Shown: positions 13,932 through 28,900 of the stretch, piece after piece
Layout of the letters: every line of letters begins with the position of its first letter
How positions within the stretch are numbered: the first letter of the stretch is position 1
Source: Mesaphorura yosii
Lineage: Eukaryota; Arthropoda; Collembola; Poduromorpha; Tullbergiidae
Assembly: GCA_009869945.1 (NCBI GenBank)
Contig: WIXG01000047.1
Span: 248,001 to 312,000 of the forward strand
DNA length: 64,000 bases
Direction of reading: 5' to 3'
Made by a program: the position numbers and the translations under genes
Notes under the pieces: generated by a model
What the model was told of the DNA's origin: nothing
The model's input: only the letters and a program-made list of their open reading frames with translations
Database searches by the model: none

Positions 13932-16900
13932 TTCCTGTGCCGGTTTACAGAGCCTGGCCTGTGCATGTGATTTGAATTAGATGTACACGTTTGTCATTCT
14001 GAAATGATATGACATGTCATGCTAAATTCATTCTTTCCCGCAGATCACATTTCCAATTCCAACCAACTCGCAATGCGCGTTTGCAACGTACGATGATTAT
14101 TAAATTAAATTACATGTTTGTTTCCGCTTTTTTATCCTCCGGTTTGAATAACTCATGCCATGGTCCACATGTCAAACGTACATGAGTTTAACCCTTGTGG
14201 TTGCGTAATCACAGGCTATGATTATTAATACGAGCAGAGGACAAATGGTGAGTACTTGGAGTTGGAGTTCTGAGCTGTTTTAGCCTGGTTACAATTCACG
14301 ATACATGATATCGCTTGTGTTGTATCCTGTCCTCTTAAATTCAGCAGAAAGGAACAGCGCAATGACTGATCTATGACGAAGCAAAGAGAGAGAAAGTTAA
14401 ATGCATAAATGTGTCTTTGCAATTAATCAACTTGAAGTAAATCACGCATAAATTGAGCAGTTCACAATTTAAAACCTCGTGAAACCTTTACATTCAGGGG
14501 ATAATTTCACGTTTTCGCGTTTTTCGCGTAAAGAAGAATCTCACATGAAGAGTCCCTGAGAATATTCTGCATAGAAAAGCACGGAACTGCAATTCACATT
14601 AAAAAGAATGCCTGCCTGAAGTCGCAATTTCTCTTTCTGCCGTGTCCCACGCCTCTTTCATTATTACCCTTATTAACTAGGCTCGAATAAGACGCGCCGT
14701 TTCTTTTTCACAGTATAAAAATAACGACAAAACGATGAAATTAAGCAATTTCTCGTTGCTTCCCTGCCGAGTAAAGCCATTAAAATCTGCGTCGGGGTAT
14801 TGCACGGCAATGCAGTATAAAATTAGGCCTGCCTTTTGTCTTTTATCTTAATTTCGTGATTATTGCATATTTTAAAGCAGTCATAATGCGCTATACACAA
14901 AAATGCAGTAATAACACGAAGCACTCTCTCGAAATTCAAAGGCAAGCGACGGCGGGGCATTAAGAAAGTTCCTTTTGAAAGCATCTCCCTTTTGTCTTGT
15001 CTACAAACTAATTATTCTTGTGTACAATATTTATTCTTGCTTTTAAACAACGGCTAGCAATGCAATGCGGGACACAGCGAGCACAGAACAACAGAAATGT
15101 GAGTATAAATAAAAAGCTGCAATAATTCAACAGTCAGAACGCAAAAGGAAGACAAAAGAGCCGAGGAAAGAGAAAGAGCAACAGCGCAGCGCAGAGTTGC
15201 TCTCATAGTACACCAAATTGCCAAAATGCTCGTTCAAAATAGTTTTTATTTTTATTTTTTGAATTATGATGAGATGAGAGTAATCTCCTTGTGAGAAAGA
15301 GAATTCTTTTCATTTCTTTTAATACAACTTTACTAAAAATGTGCGCCTATTATTTACAAGTACAATTTTTATCTAAATTTCTTTTCCGTTCTCAGCCTCG
15401 ACTTTATGGTTCACATTTTCTTAAATCTCCGAACCAAAGCACGAGGGCGAAAGAAGATTCACAGCAGTGCGCGGAGAAGATGAGAAATAATAAAAAATAA
15501 AAGACTATATTTAGATTTTTATACAACTTGCATGCATAAACGAATCTCTGTTCTCATTCAATTCAGCGCAGTGCTATTACTACTGCCATTACAAAAACCA
15601 ATTCTTTTCTTCCCCCACGACTGACTCGAGATTACTCTCGCCGTCTCATCATCGCAAACCATCGCAGCATCGTTCACGTTTGGGTTGAAGATGATGACGA
15701 TCATCATCTCTAAATGCTCATTTCCTTCCTTTCACATTTTTTATACAATTCGCTCCGATTTGGTAAGGCTCGATAACGCAAAACGCAAAATACGAAATAT
15801 TCAATCTCTCTCACTTCGCTTACATTATTTATTGATACGAAGACTCGGAATTCCGAATTTATTATAAAAACTACAAATCTACTTTTATAATAAAATTCCA
15901 AATGAATTCGTCGTCTACTGCGAAGACTATCGCACATTTTTCATGCCAGCGTCTGAAATTTTAATGGCAGCAAGAGATCGTTGGGATTTATGCCATTTTA
16001 TTTTTACACACAATTCATGCGCCTATTAATCATGGAAAATCCTTTTAACTCGTTTCACTCTCTGTCATTCCTTTGTTTTCGAGTCCGTGCTCATGATTTG
16101 TGTGATTTATAAAGAGTGCACGGGTAACTTTGGCATATCTTGGCTCATATTTTCTAAACATCAAGAAAATTGGTTCAAAAATGAATTCTCTGGCAGCAGT
16201 CATGCCACATTTTTACAATGGAAGAATGCGAACGGCCGAGGATCGCAGTGAATTGTTTCTTTTATGCGAGGAATTATGCACGAGCCGTGATTTTACTCGA
16301 AATGAATAAATAAATATTACGGAGAATTATGTTTATGTACCAGTATTAAATAAATAGAACGAACAAGAATTTCGGGTGATTCAATAAAATCTGCGATTTG
16401 TAAATCAAATGAAATGGGAAATTCTTGTGATTGTTTTTCGGGACGTTTAGAAAATAACAAAATGCGTACAGATTTCGCAGCAGTTATCGCGATGTTGTTC
16501 GAGGCACCGCGGAATGGGTGACTTTCATCCTCGTCTGAAGATTAGCCTCGTGTTTTGTAGTTGGCAAGCGGAATTAGTATTAGCGTCAATCAAAATAGGA
16601 CGCCCAGAACCTCACGCGCCTACTGCGCAGTGCGCTGAATGATGAATTCGTTGTTTCGCATGTGCTGCTTTACTGTGGCTATCAAACTTCGTTTAATATG
16701 GCAATGAAAAAAATCTTCCGATGAAGCCAAGAATAAAAGATTTGAGATAAAAGTCACAATATGCGAATGACTGCTGTGCATTTGCATAGAAATGTAATGC
16801 AATTAAGGACGAATGGGCATTTCACACCAATTAGCACATTATGTGCTTAGAATTTTTCCGATAAAAGTATCGGGCGAATAATAAAAAGATTATTTCACCA

Positions 16901-19900
16901 TTAACATGAGTGCGCCATGCGCTGCCAGGAACTGAGCGAGCGAGAGAAATACAATAATCCTCCAGCCAGTAGCAGAAATGGTGGAAATAATAAAAAAAGT
17001 AATTTTGTCAGGAAATGAAATGAAAGTCAAAGTATTTTTCTATCGCGTGCATTATTTCAGTATTTATCGCTTTCCTGACTTGCTCAAATGCAGCCAGCCG
17101 GGATTGGTACGGGCATCGCCTGCAAATGCAATGTCTATATTTTATATAAATGCGTGCAGTCATTTTCCCAGCTCATCATGCGCTGCTCGCTGGAATTGGC
17201 AACGGCAACAGAACGAGTTAACCAATCGCAATATTTTGGAATGTACTCTGCACACGCAGCGGCACAGCGGCGAGAAAGCAACATCAGAAGACAATGTACA
17301 CTTATATATTACTTTCCCCATTAATTTTCTCTCTCGCTCAGTTTCTCATCTTGAATTTTTATCCCTGTAAGACTGTCTTTCTCTTGGCGTGGAGTATTTT
17401 TCCAATTTCCAACTTCCTCCTCCTCATTTTCCTGGAATTAGTATTTCGTGAGATGAAAATCAAACAGAGATTTCCTCTCCGCTTATGCTCGCACATTACA
17501 CCATGCCATATTTTTTCGGTTCCTTTCCCCGCTGCCGCTGCCAAAATACACACCACACCACGCCATTGTTGGCTGCTCCGCTGCTTTCTCCAATAAACAT
17601 TGAATTTCAATGGCAGCGTCTAGCAAGCGGCAAACACGTTTAAGACCCGGCTTAGACTTTGAGATTGTGGGATAACAATAACCCATGCTTCTTGCAGAGA
17701 ATTTCAGTCATCATCGACTGGAGTCTTGCAGCCAGTATCTCTCATCTTCCAATTGCAATACATTAGCATTAAATACCATACTACGCTCGGTCTCTGCGAT
17801 TTAAACACTTAAGCCACGGCAAGCTTGGCTGGAAATCTAATTCCAGTTTCGGCCTCGGCATTTGGCAATGAAAACGAAGAGAAACAATATTTATAACAGC
17901 AACAGCACGAGCGAGGCTGTCTCGCACGAAACCGAGCATGGAATGAGCGTTATTGTTCTAGTAAAATATTGCATATCGCCATCACGCATTCGTACACGCA
18001 TTCGTATGTGTTTTCGTTTTCGTATACAATGTACACATTTATTATATTGCATCTTTGTAATATCCAGGAAAAGTTTTTGGAAGCTTGCGATGCAGTGCAC
18101 AATGAAGATGTGGTGGAAGAAGGCGAAGGCACTCGGCACAGGCACACAAGCGCAAGATGAGGATTTTATATTGAGAGTCATTCAGTTGATTTACGATACA
18201 AAAGAGGATATAAATTTGAGCTTTATGGGACTTTCTATAAGCGCGCGCACCGCAGAGCGAAAAAATGTATTCGAGTCGGTCTATAAGGCCAAGGCAGGAG
18301 TCCCCACACGAAAACACATGCAAGAAGACACGACAAGGCACAGACGCAGAGACAAAACTTTACTCATTTCGTGCTCGTGTGGAGCAATGTAACCGTAATG
18401 TATTGCCCCTCACTTCCAGAATATTTTAGATTATTCTCATACGTATGTATATGACATGATATAAATAAATCCAACTCACTTGCCGTTGCCTGCTCTGCCT
18501 TGCTCGCTTGTGCGCGCCGGCCGCGTGTTGCTTTGTACTTGGTGGCGGTGGCTTACGGCTGGTAGCAATTTCATACTTTACTTTATGCCTGCACGCAGCG
18601 CAGAAGAACAGATTCATTGCTAATGTAGGATTTATTGATCGAGAAACCTTGCATTCTCGTTTTGCGGCTCTCTTCTAATGGACAATTTCTTGGTCGGGCT
18701 CATAATTACCATTTTATTATACGTGCTTTTGCCTTAATTCATTGTTCTTGTTTTTGGCGTCTCACTTGTCGGTAAGGCCAAAAGATTTAATTCTTGAAAG
18801 ATTTTGTGACACTGCACTGATGCTTCATCTCGAGACCCGGCCGGCGCATGAATTTCAGGCTTGCTTTCACCGAAGCCTTGCCCTTTGTTCTCGATTCTGA
18901 CCAAACACACGCCACGCACGCGCTTCGTCTCAGATCATAACTTCTGTAATAATATATTGTGATATGAAAAATTGGGAGGAGCTTCGCCTCTTTTCCTTCG
19001 AGCAGAATTGCGCAACGCGATGCACATGTTTCATAATAATAATAATCTTTCTCCTCGCATCGCGCATTGCCATCATGTATATGAAAATATGAAAAGCTCA
19101 CGAGCCAAGCTAATGCACCAGCCACGAAACTTGTTTCGTTTCACTCAATAATAATTCCCCACACCAACTTTTTACGAGCATGAGCCCGCCTTTCATATTC
19201 CCCTTTATCCAATGACTTCACTCATAAAGTTATCGTTATTGTTATTAATAACGTAGTGTTATGAATGCTGTGATGGGAAAGGAAGGATCGCCCAACAGAC
19301 AAGACTGATGATTCGAATTTCCATGTTGCTTGCGTCTTATCCGTACCGTACGTTTTGGACTTGGACCAAAATCACAGTCACTCGTCAGCCAGGCAGCTCG
19401 AGTTTATTAGCAATAAAATACGAGCACATTAAACAAAAAACGCGTTACACGCACGTTAATTGAAGCGTTGAATTCACAAATTCTGCCATAGATTCGGGTT
19501 CTCCGCCTCAACTTTCTTCATGAATCATTCAGGCCGAACGGAACCGGAATTATTGGTCGAAAATTATCCGACCGTCTTGAGTAAATGTTGTGTCACTCGC
19601 CTCGGAGTACATATGTCAATGTCAAGCGTACTACAATGATCCATCTCCATCACTCCCCGTACGCGTACCCGGTAAACGTAAACTTCATGTAGCAAAAATA
19701 CGTAAAGCAGCGAAGATGATTTGTAATGGTGGAGGCAAACACGAGTTCTAATTAAGCCTGCTCATGCATAGCAAAAGCAAAAGCAAGAGCAAAGCAAGCC
19801 ACATGTGCCATAGCCGTTATTGTCGCACACACAGTTATGCCATGATTTGTACTTTGTACCATTATTTGTCTGTGTGTTCCAATTACTACGGCGCGGCGCG

Positions 19901-22900
19901 CTGCGGCAGAGACTAATAATACAAAATCTACGTCTACGCTCTTGTATGCAGGCAGGCAAGCATGGAATGACGAGCGACTGACTGACATAAAATGAAATCA
20001 CATTATAACTTGGCTGCAAACCAAAAATGCCATGCCATGTATATGCTCACTTCGCCTGTTTGCAGTCTACAAGCGCACGAGTCGTGGAGCACAAAAGGAC
20101 TCAATTTGCAGCGCGTCTTGTCAGTTTTTCTCTTGACAAATGCTCGCATTTTGCCAGTCCTTCGGCCGACTGGCAGGAGAAGAGCATGAATTATTAATTT
20201 ATTATTAGTATTTGGCATTCGGCGCATCAAAATTGACCACAAGACTCAATCATTGTCCCTGTCTCTCTCTCATCGTTCTTGTCGATGTCATTTTGCCATG
20301 TCATGTGCACGAGTGTCCCATTCAATCTTGCCTCTTGGCATTGACATGCCTTGCCAAGGCCCGGAGTGGACGACATATGACAAACCTTCGGCATATCAAT
20401 CACGTTGTTTGTCCGACAATCCAAGCTTCCATTTCAATGTCTATATTTATAGAACACAATCCCTTATTTGTATTCATGATTCCATTATGGTAACACTGCT
20501 GCCTAGATGCATGAAATTGGAATGGTAAAATCTCATTTATTATTCATAAATCGCTACTCCTGGCTTATCGAACTGACAAGTGAGTCACCGTGCAAGGGAA
20601 GTATGGAACATGGAATAGGGTTATGGCAATTTGCAATGTGAATTAGTGAATTGAATTAGCCGAGTACCAGAAACGTCCACCCAGACTTTGACCACCGTTC
20701 AAAACTTTGATTTTCTGACCAACAGGACCTCTTTAATAACAGATAGACCAGAGCTTTATCTGTACGAGGGCGGTTGAGTTTCTGCTGCGTATGGTTAATT
20801 TGTCGTTTGTCGTGCATTGCACATGAGCTAACTTGATCTCCTTTTCTATGATTGTATTGGACCCGCTTTCGAAATTAAGATGATGATACTCACGATTATG
20901 GTTGCATTATTTTTCCCGGCTTTCTTCGGTGCGTTGTCAATAAATGTACATTCTTCTTTCCGACACTTACCCATGTTTTTTTCAAGCTGTTCAGGCAGTT
21001 CGGGGTTGTGCTGGGGAACTATTGTGTGTTTGGTCAAGAAATGCATACACCGCACAGAGCAGAGCAGTGCACGTTTTAATACAGAATAGTGAAGGCAGCA
21101 TTGAACGCGATCATGTACGAAATGACGGTCACATATCAGATCGAAGCAGTGCAGGGTAGAAAGACTGGTGTAGCGTATAGTCAGTGCCCGGGTAAACAGC
21201 GAATCTGAACGATGGGAAAGGATAATAATAAAATAATAATACACGACACACGAACCGAGGACGGTAGAGCCAAAACTTCTACTTGTGCCGTCTGTGCTGC
21301 GCTGTGTGGATTCGGGCGCCTGCTGCAGTGGCAGCGCACGGCACACGCTGTTTAGAGAGAGAAATTTTGAAGGTGGAGCACAACAGCAGCACGAAATATG
21401 AGTTTATGAAATTCATGCGCTTTTTATTCCCTTCCTCCTGCTGTCAGCCGTGAAACAAAAAATCATACAGCAATCGCTTGCTTTTGCTTATGAATTATTG
21501 TACGCGCACTCCTCCTCGTTCATAACTCCAAATGGGCATAACTCGAATCCACTCGCATTTGCTCGTCGCATCTCCACCTCCCACAATTTTCCTTCCTTCG
21601 TGATTTTGTGTTTCATCTCTGCCTCTGCTCTTGCCTCGATTTATGACATGTAGCATATTTTTGGTTGATTCCAAAATTAAGAATTACGTCAATCCAATCG
21701 TAATCTTAATCCATTTAATTTCAAATCCTTTCATCGTGTGAATCGGATGGCAGTTTGAGTTCGGTTGATGGACGGATCAATAAAATTAAATTTACATTCT
21801 GCATTGTGACTGTAAATGTCGTACTTGTACGTGCAGCTGAAAGGACGTGGCATACGTGTTACGAGAGGGGATAATGAACGGTCTGTTGCTCTTGGTCTTA
21901 GTTTTCGCAGAGCCAGTGTAAAACTGTACAGCAGCACGCGAAAGTAGAAATAGGTCGTATGTCATGGCGCAGAAATGTAAAATTATAAAAGCAGCACACT
22001 CATTGTGTCGTGTAGGTAGAATCCCGAATGGAATAGTATATTAAGGATTAATGAAGAGTTGGGCTGCTCTGTTGTCTTGTATTGTACTCGCATTTGACAC
22101 TGCGACAACGATGAACCAACAAAAGTAGAGTTGAGCTGGGATATACTTATTATGAAAGATTTGTCACTGTAGAAGTCTCCTCACTGCTGAGTCGATATAA
22201 ATATTGTAGTAGTCATCGTAGTTTTAGCAGAAGCATCACACTACAGAATTACAGACTGTGGGTATATTCATTTTGATGGTCCGAGGCACAGCACAGCAGC
22301 GGCGAGGAATTGTACAGCATCATAAAAGACAATGTGCTAAGAAAATCTCTGTTTAGTTTTCATCTCACGAAATTACTAATTTCATCTGAGTCGAGTCGAA
22401 TGGAGAAGAAAGTTTTCTTTTCCCGAGTCGTATTATTGTCTATTTCTATGTATACATAATGCATGGAGTTCTTTCTTGCGCGTACAGATTAGAAAGCACG
22501 AAGGTACGCCACAGCCACAGCAGTGAAATGAATTTGTCTTTGTATGCACAGGATGAGCTCTTCCAGCAGCGCATTGATACGAATTAATGGACGAGGAAAT
22601 ATTTTCCTTGTGCCGCTGTACGCTGGAACACTGCTCGCAGCACAGTTTCAGGTTTCTTCGTGGACGTTTTTCTTGATTATTTTGATAGAAGATGAAATAA
22701 TTTCATTTCTCGTACGTCATGAATTACAGAATTACGGAGAAGGGGGAAAGTTAAGTCAAGACGATAAACTTTTTTCTGACTCTTGGGCCTTGAGTTCATC
22801 AAGCAGCGGGCCTTGCACTACCTTGCTTTTCTCTTGGCTCAATAAATTCTCATCATCTCCCATTCTCATTTCCTACACCGTGTAGTATCGGCTGTGCACG

Positions 22901-25900
22901 TTGCACAATGTACTCGGGTTAGTTAGCAGAAAAGCTGCGCATGGATGAAGTGAACAAGAAGACGAAGAGGAACATCATTCAAGCAGTGCGCGAGTACGCG
23001 CAGAGGCAGAACGTAAACGAAATTCGTAATTTCTGTAATAAGTGCGGCTTTCGTTCAACTACCGCCAAGCCCGGTGGGCGATTCACGGTGATTGCTTTGG
23101 AATCCATGAATTTTGCTTCCGTGTGCTGGATTCCGTAATGATACCATTGATCATTGCAATTGCGCTTCCATTGATTTGATGCTCTGCTCGACGGCGCAGC
23201 GGCAGCCATTTGCAGTCTGAGGCACTAATACACCTCAATTTTCGACTTGATTTGATGTGGGTCTATTATCTTTCTCAATCTTGGAGATGAAAGATGAAAA
23301 TTTATACGAAGGAACGTGCAGGCTATGTAACATAAAATGGGAATGAAGGCAGGGCGGACGGCAGTGGAGAAGCACGAAGCACAAGATGCAGGAAGGAAGC
23401 TGAACAAGTAGCAAGAAGATGAGATTGAAAAGGGAAAGAGAAGAAAAGAAAGCAGCGAAATATATTGGAGTACATAAAACGCGGAGCTAGAAAGAACTTT
23501 CTCATCAATCATCATGTCCATCAAACTGATGATGATCAGTTATCAAAAGAAATGAAGGGGAAACGGCGGAGGAGGAAAGCAGACAGGCATTTTGGAAGAA
23601 CATTAATGCGCTACTGCCGCAAAGGGCTCGGAAGAAGAAAGAAGAACGGAAGCAATGATCTTTGAAAGTATCATGAAAGTTCCTGCGAGTATTCGACAAT
23701 TCCTGATTGGTCCGATTCGGTAATTATTCTTCCCTGAAAACCAACCACAAAATTGCAATAATACTGAGCATCTGCACAAAAAGCATCGTATCTTGTTCTT
23801 GGCTAAGTCGTTCGTTGTCGGTTTTTCGCATGAAATATGGACATTTGTACAACGTTTGACAGCAAAACTTATAACTTCACCGATGCGTTTCGCGGAAAAT
23901 AAATAATATGATTGCTACACTGCCGTTGCCTTCCCGTACAAGACTGTGAAAATACGTTTCAAGACTGCAACGCGTAAATGAGTTCTGCTTCTGCATGGGA
24001 AGGGACTGAGGATATATGAAGTACCGACAGTAATTATGTCATCTTGGGAAGGCACAGGCAGCAGGCAGGCTCACGCTCTCACGAGACAAGACGCAAGTTT
24101 AAACTTCTGTGTCCTGAAGAGTTTAAGAGTGGCTGGGCTCAGTATGACCCAGTGTGCTCAGTATTCAGCAGTCAACTTGATTTGTGGGTGACGAAGAATG
24201 CACAACGAGCAACTGTGAGACCCGACCCGACCATCTAAATTCTTGCATGCACTACGATACGCAGAGTTTACACGCACACAGAGCACAGCCTCCCAATAAC
24301 TGTGACATTATGCATTACGAAATCTGAAACAAGCTGCTAACTGCCTTCGCTGGGGTACAAGGCACAAGAATTAGAGCTTTATATTACAAGTACGACATTA
24401 TTTTTCTGTAATTGTAGAAAGGCACGTGTACGCAATTCCCGAATCCTAATAACCAGCCCATCGTATGCGTTGGCCTACGTAAAGCGCGAGCTATTCATTT
24501 ATTTTTATGTCGCCTGCCTGCCTTTTGGGTCTTCGTTCACTGTTCACCAACAGCGATGAGATGCATTCACTACCAACAAGGAAGTGCACGCAACAGATCC
24601 CACTCCCTTTATACGAGCTTGGCCCTCTTAATTCGAGGTCAGAACACTTATTCGGAGTACTTTGTTGTGATTTGACCTGTGACCTGTATTCGGTGTACTG
24701 AATACCTGCAATCGCCACAAGTATCACAAATGCTGTGTACCTAAAAGATACATACCAATCTTATCCCGACATCATTTTTATCTTATGTCCTTTAAATCGA
24801 TCCATGTTCGAATTGCTTGCGAATAGATACACATATGGTTAGCATTTTCCACGCTTTTTTATTCCAAATTCGAAGAAAGACAATCTCTTATTACAACCAT
24901 GCCAAGCCAGCCAAGATTCCTGCCTGAAAGTCTGAAAGCGGAAAATTATGTATGAACATAGCTTATGTTTCGTGAATGTCAAAGCGGAAACAAAAGCTGA
25001 AAAGCTCGGCACTCCAGAGACACATCCAGTCACTGACACGACACGAATAGAACCTAAGAACCCAGGAGATGGAAATGTGAGATGGGAATATCATAACAAT
25101 AACAGTAATAACCAGCGCCCATGCCATTGCCATTGAGTCGCACCGCTGCTGATGTCAATGGTAAGAATAAACAATTCATTTTCTTTGACTGCTCCTGCAA
25201 ACTCTTTCCCTAAATATAGAAATAGTTTTATCTTTTTCTCTGCATCAGCATCTTCTCGTCATAACACACGAGACGTGGCCGCGGAGCGGACAGAAAAGAA
25301 TAGAAATGTCAAACGAGCCGAGAAGACGGCAGCAGAACGCAGAAAAGACTGAAATATAATAATAAAACAGAATAATATGCGGTTTACATATTTTTACAAT
25401 TTTCCTCACCAGAAGTACGTCTTCGTCTTCCAATTCCAGTTCCAGTCGTCGCTCCAGTTTGGTTTTCACGGAAAGTGTTCGCGTCAAGTGTTATTCTTCC
25501 ACAATCCACATGTTCATCTTTCTCCAGCGTCGTGCCTCGCGTGCCAGTTTCGTCTCCATCTCTAGGTTCACTTCAGACGGCCAAGGTTTTATTTCTTTTT
25601 TCGGGATCATGCATGCACCGCACATGCATACTTCTAAAAATAGCTCATTCTTTTCCGTCTCCTCTCCGTGAATCTTTGAATTCTCGGTTTCTTTTGTCTT
25701 TCCGTCTGATTCTCATCTGTTTTGGGGTTTTACGCTCTTTTTTGCAGTGCAGTACGGTGCAGGTTTGAATTGTACACAATCGCGAAGCTTGTGTTTTGGT
25801 TTGGTTAGATATTTTAATGTTCCTTTCCGTGCATGGCGTACCGTGGCACCGCCGCACGCATACGCCGGGTATCCGCATATGTCTCAAGAGAGGAAAAATC

Positions 25901-28900
25901 GTGGTCTTTTGGCTTTTATGATGAACCAAGTTTTTAACGGTTGGCTGATATTTGGAAGAAATTGCATGTTTGCAGCAGTAATAGAGTTATAAACTTGGTT
26001 AATGGTTAATTGTACTCCGTGTGCTGTGCTGTGCTCCGTTCTGCTTGTGTGTTGTTCTTGGGTAGCCAAAAACTAAAAACGCAGTAAAGGCAAAGATGAA
26101 GACATAAAACCTGGTTTTATGAGTTTTATGATAATAGCTCGTTGGAGTTGAGCAAAAACGCAGGCAGGCAAGCAGGCAGAGAACAATTTGGCTTTGCCAT
26201 TTATTTGTTTTTCCTAAAATTACTTAATTATGCCTGCTTCTTTTATTCTTGTGTAAGCAAAACCACGTCGAGTCAAGTCAAGTTAGCAAATGATTTTGAG
26301 TAAAATGTGAAATTATCGTCATACAAATGCACACATGTAATTACCGCGCAGTAAAAATGACATAATATAAATAACACGGTGCATGCTAAAAGAAGAAAGC
26401 ACGGACATGGGCCTACACAAAAGAAAGAGGATTCTCTGTCAATCGTCACTCACAGCGAAGAATGGTTGGGCCTGACATGCAATAACCTCACAGTATGGGT
26501 TATACAACAAATTATCTTCCTGCCTGCTTTGTTTATGACAGCAGACATAAATTCAGACATTAAGACGCCGAAATGGATTTTAATACGAGGGACGACGGGC
26601 TAAAAATATGATGAGGATGTTTAGGCATTGAAATCGAATACTTCAATGCTGTTGGCTGGGAGCAGTCCCGGCTGGGCCTTCGCTTTCTTTCCTATTCCTT
26701 GTGTTCTGCGTACGGATGCGGACGGGTGAATTTGACATTCATTCCGTGTTTGGTATGTCGGAATTTGTCATTTGATGTTGAAGGCATCAGGTAAGACCAT
26801 GTTATAATCTACGACTTTGGTGACGACTGTCCCGTCGTGATTATTAGGCTCACCTGCTGTGATGATTCTTTTTACCAATAAAAGTGCCGAAGCCACAGAT
26901 TCGCGGTCTTTCATGCCTTTTCATATCCAACCGTCCAATGTCGTTTGATTGCTTCGAATTTCCCATTGAATAGCAAGGCTTGATGATAGGTTGCATTTGT
27001 GGGAGCATGTTCAAAACTGTACAATGTTGACATTTTCGATATTTACGTTTGTCTTGATGTACAATTGCAATGCAAATTGGGAGCTTCTAAAATTGGGAAT
27101 AATTAGCAAAGGTTGAAAAGGTCATATCATCGAAAGGGAGACGCGAACTGTTGACCTGACCTGCCGAGTCAAGAGAGGCGACCGTTCTTGTCAGGACTCT
27201 GTGAAATATTAAATGGAGAGAAAATGAATGACTCTGGTCAGCCGTATAAATAATTGACCTCAAAAGGAGACACCAGACCAAACCAGAGTCGAGCAGGGCC
27301 AGGGCGGCCAGTAAGTAAGAAAAGCGGAGTGCAAGACAGGCCTTTTTAGGTGATAAAGAGTCGGGACCAATAACGCAATAAATCATGTGGACAACAGACA
27401 TTATTTCCCGTCCTGTATTTTAAGTAATATTTTTTAAGAGATTTCTCCGGAACTCACCAGCGCTCTGGGACCAATATATTGTTATATATCACAACTCATA
27501 CTTTTTCATGCCATGACAAGGGACACGGGCCAAGAAGACAGCCACGGACTCTGGCGACAACACATGACGAGTGTGTAGTTTATTGCGCGTTGCTGTTGTG
27601 CTGCTGTGCCGGATGAAGGAGAAAAGAAATCTACTCCAAGAATACCCATGGGGTACTTTGAGGGGCATTTTTATATCCCTGGACAGTCCCATTTATTCCA
27701 CTTCCACCGTCTGCAAGCAGACCAGCCAGTAACACAGTTGTTCCACCAAAGTCCATTAAAATGACAAGGATATTCCACCGACGATATTTTATTATGCAGA
27801 TATCATTTCGGTGAATACAAGAGCAATCTCAGTATGGCAGTACATAAAAATAAATGCGTGTGCTCTGCCAGTAAAATGTAAAGCCACATATTTGAGTTTG
27901 AGCAAAAGCAGCAGCAGCTTTCAATTCCGAATTGTCAATAAGTCAATCCTCATAAAGTGCAATATTCCATTTCTCCCGAAAAAGTTTTTATATTTCTTTT
28001 TTGGTGGAAAAGCAAAAGTTTATTGAGTTATTTGACGTTAAAAATTGATATTGGAATTTTCTGTCCTTTTTCTCCTCCGGAGTTTTGCAGTTATGCCTTC
28101 CTCTTCGCCTGTAACCACTTTCTGCTTACACATTCATATACATGTACATATTTGTACTGCCAACAGCCGGGGCTGCGTCTTGATCCCTAAAGGGAATATC
28201 AAAAAGTGAGTTTACTTGTGTATTTGGGAAAGTCATCCAGCCAATATTACTCAGGAATATGGAATAAATCTTTGGAGTGATTCCGATCGACAGGCGACAG
28301 GTTTGGAGTCAAGAGCAATGTCTGCAGCTTCTGGCTCAGGTCAGGTACGAGTTTAGAGAACCTAAAGCAAATGTTCGTCTTTGCGCCAATACATGTAAGC
28401 TAATAATTTCCTCATTATAAGATCAAACTTTGAAGGTGTTTTGTTTGAAGCTGGCGCATGTGTAAGACGCAACTGAGAATTGACCATTCAACTTGCGCCA
28501 GACATGGACATGCTGGATGGGTTAATCCACGCATGAAATGTATAAAATATATGAGCTTTTCCTTTCTGGATCCTCCATAAAAAGTTTTCTGGTGAAATAT
28601 CAATGCCATCGCACAACTTTTCCTCCCGAGGGTGGACGCTGAAGCATTTTTATTTTATTTGAATGTGGAATCAAGAATGAAGCGAGAGAAATGTTTTATA
28701 TGCAGGATACCGCGATCCGACCCGTAAAACCCGAAGCCAGAAAAATCGGAATATTATATGACTGCGGTACAGCGGCCAAAGCACTAGTGATATGGTGATG
28801 CTTTGCAGTTATGGAAGTGGAAAAGTAAATAGAGTCATCATCATCATATTTTGATATTATATATTATTGATACTTGGAACGGGGAACTTGGCTTCCACGA

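Noticed and set aside
17862..18392. 176-codon plus-strand ORF in the desert
   Set aside because: No domain, two other overlapping frames are open on the opposite strand over the same bases, and no splice partners; consistent with chance.
20846..21346. 166-codon minus-strand ORF
   Set aside because: Low-complexity mix of His, Ile and Ser without motif; overlapped by other open frames; not supported.
22941..23138. 65-codon ORF with Cys-x-x-Cys
   Set aside because: The single CNKC lacks a second metal-binding pair; purine-rich tract explains the openness.
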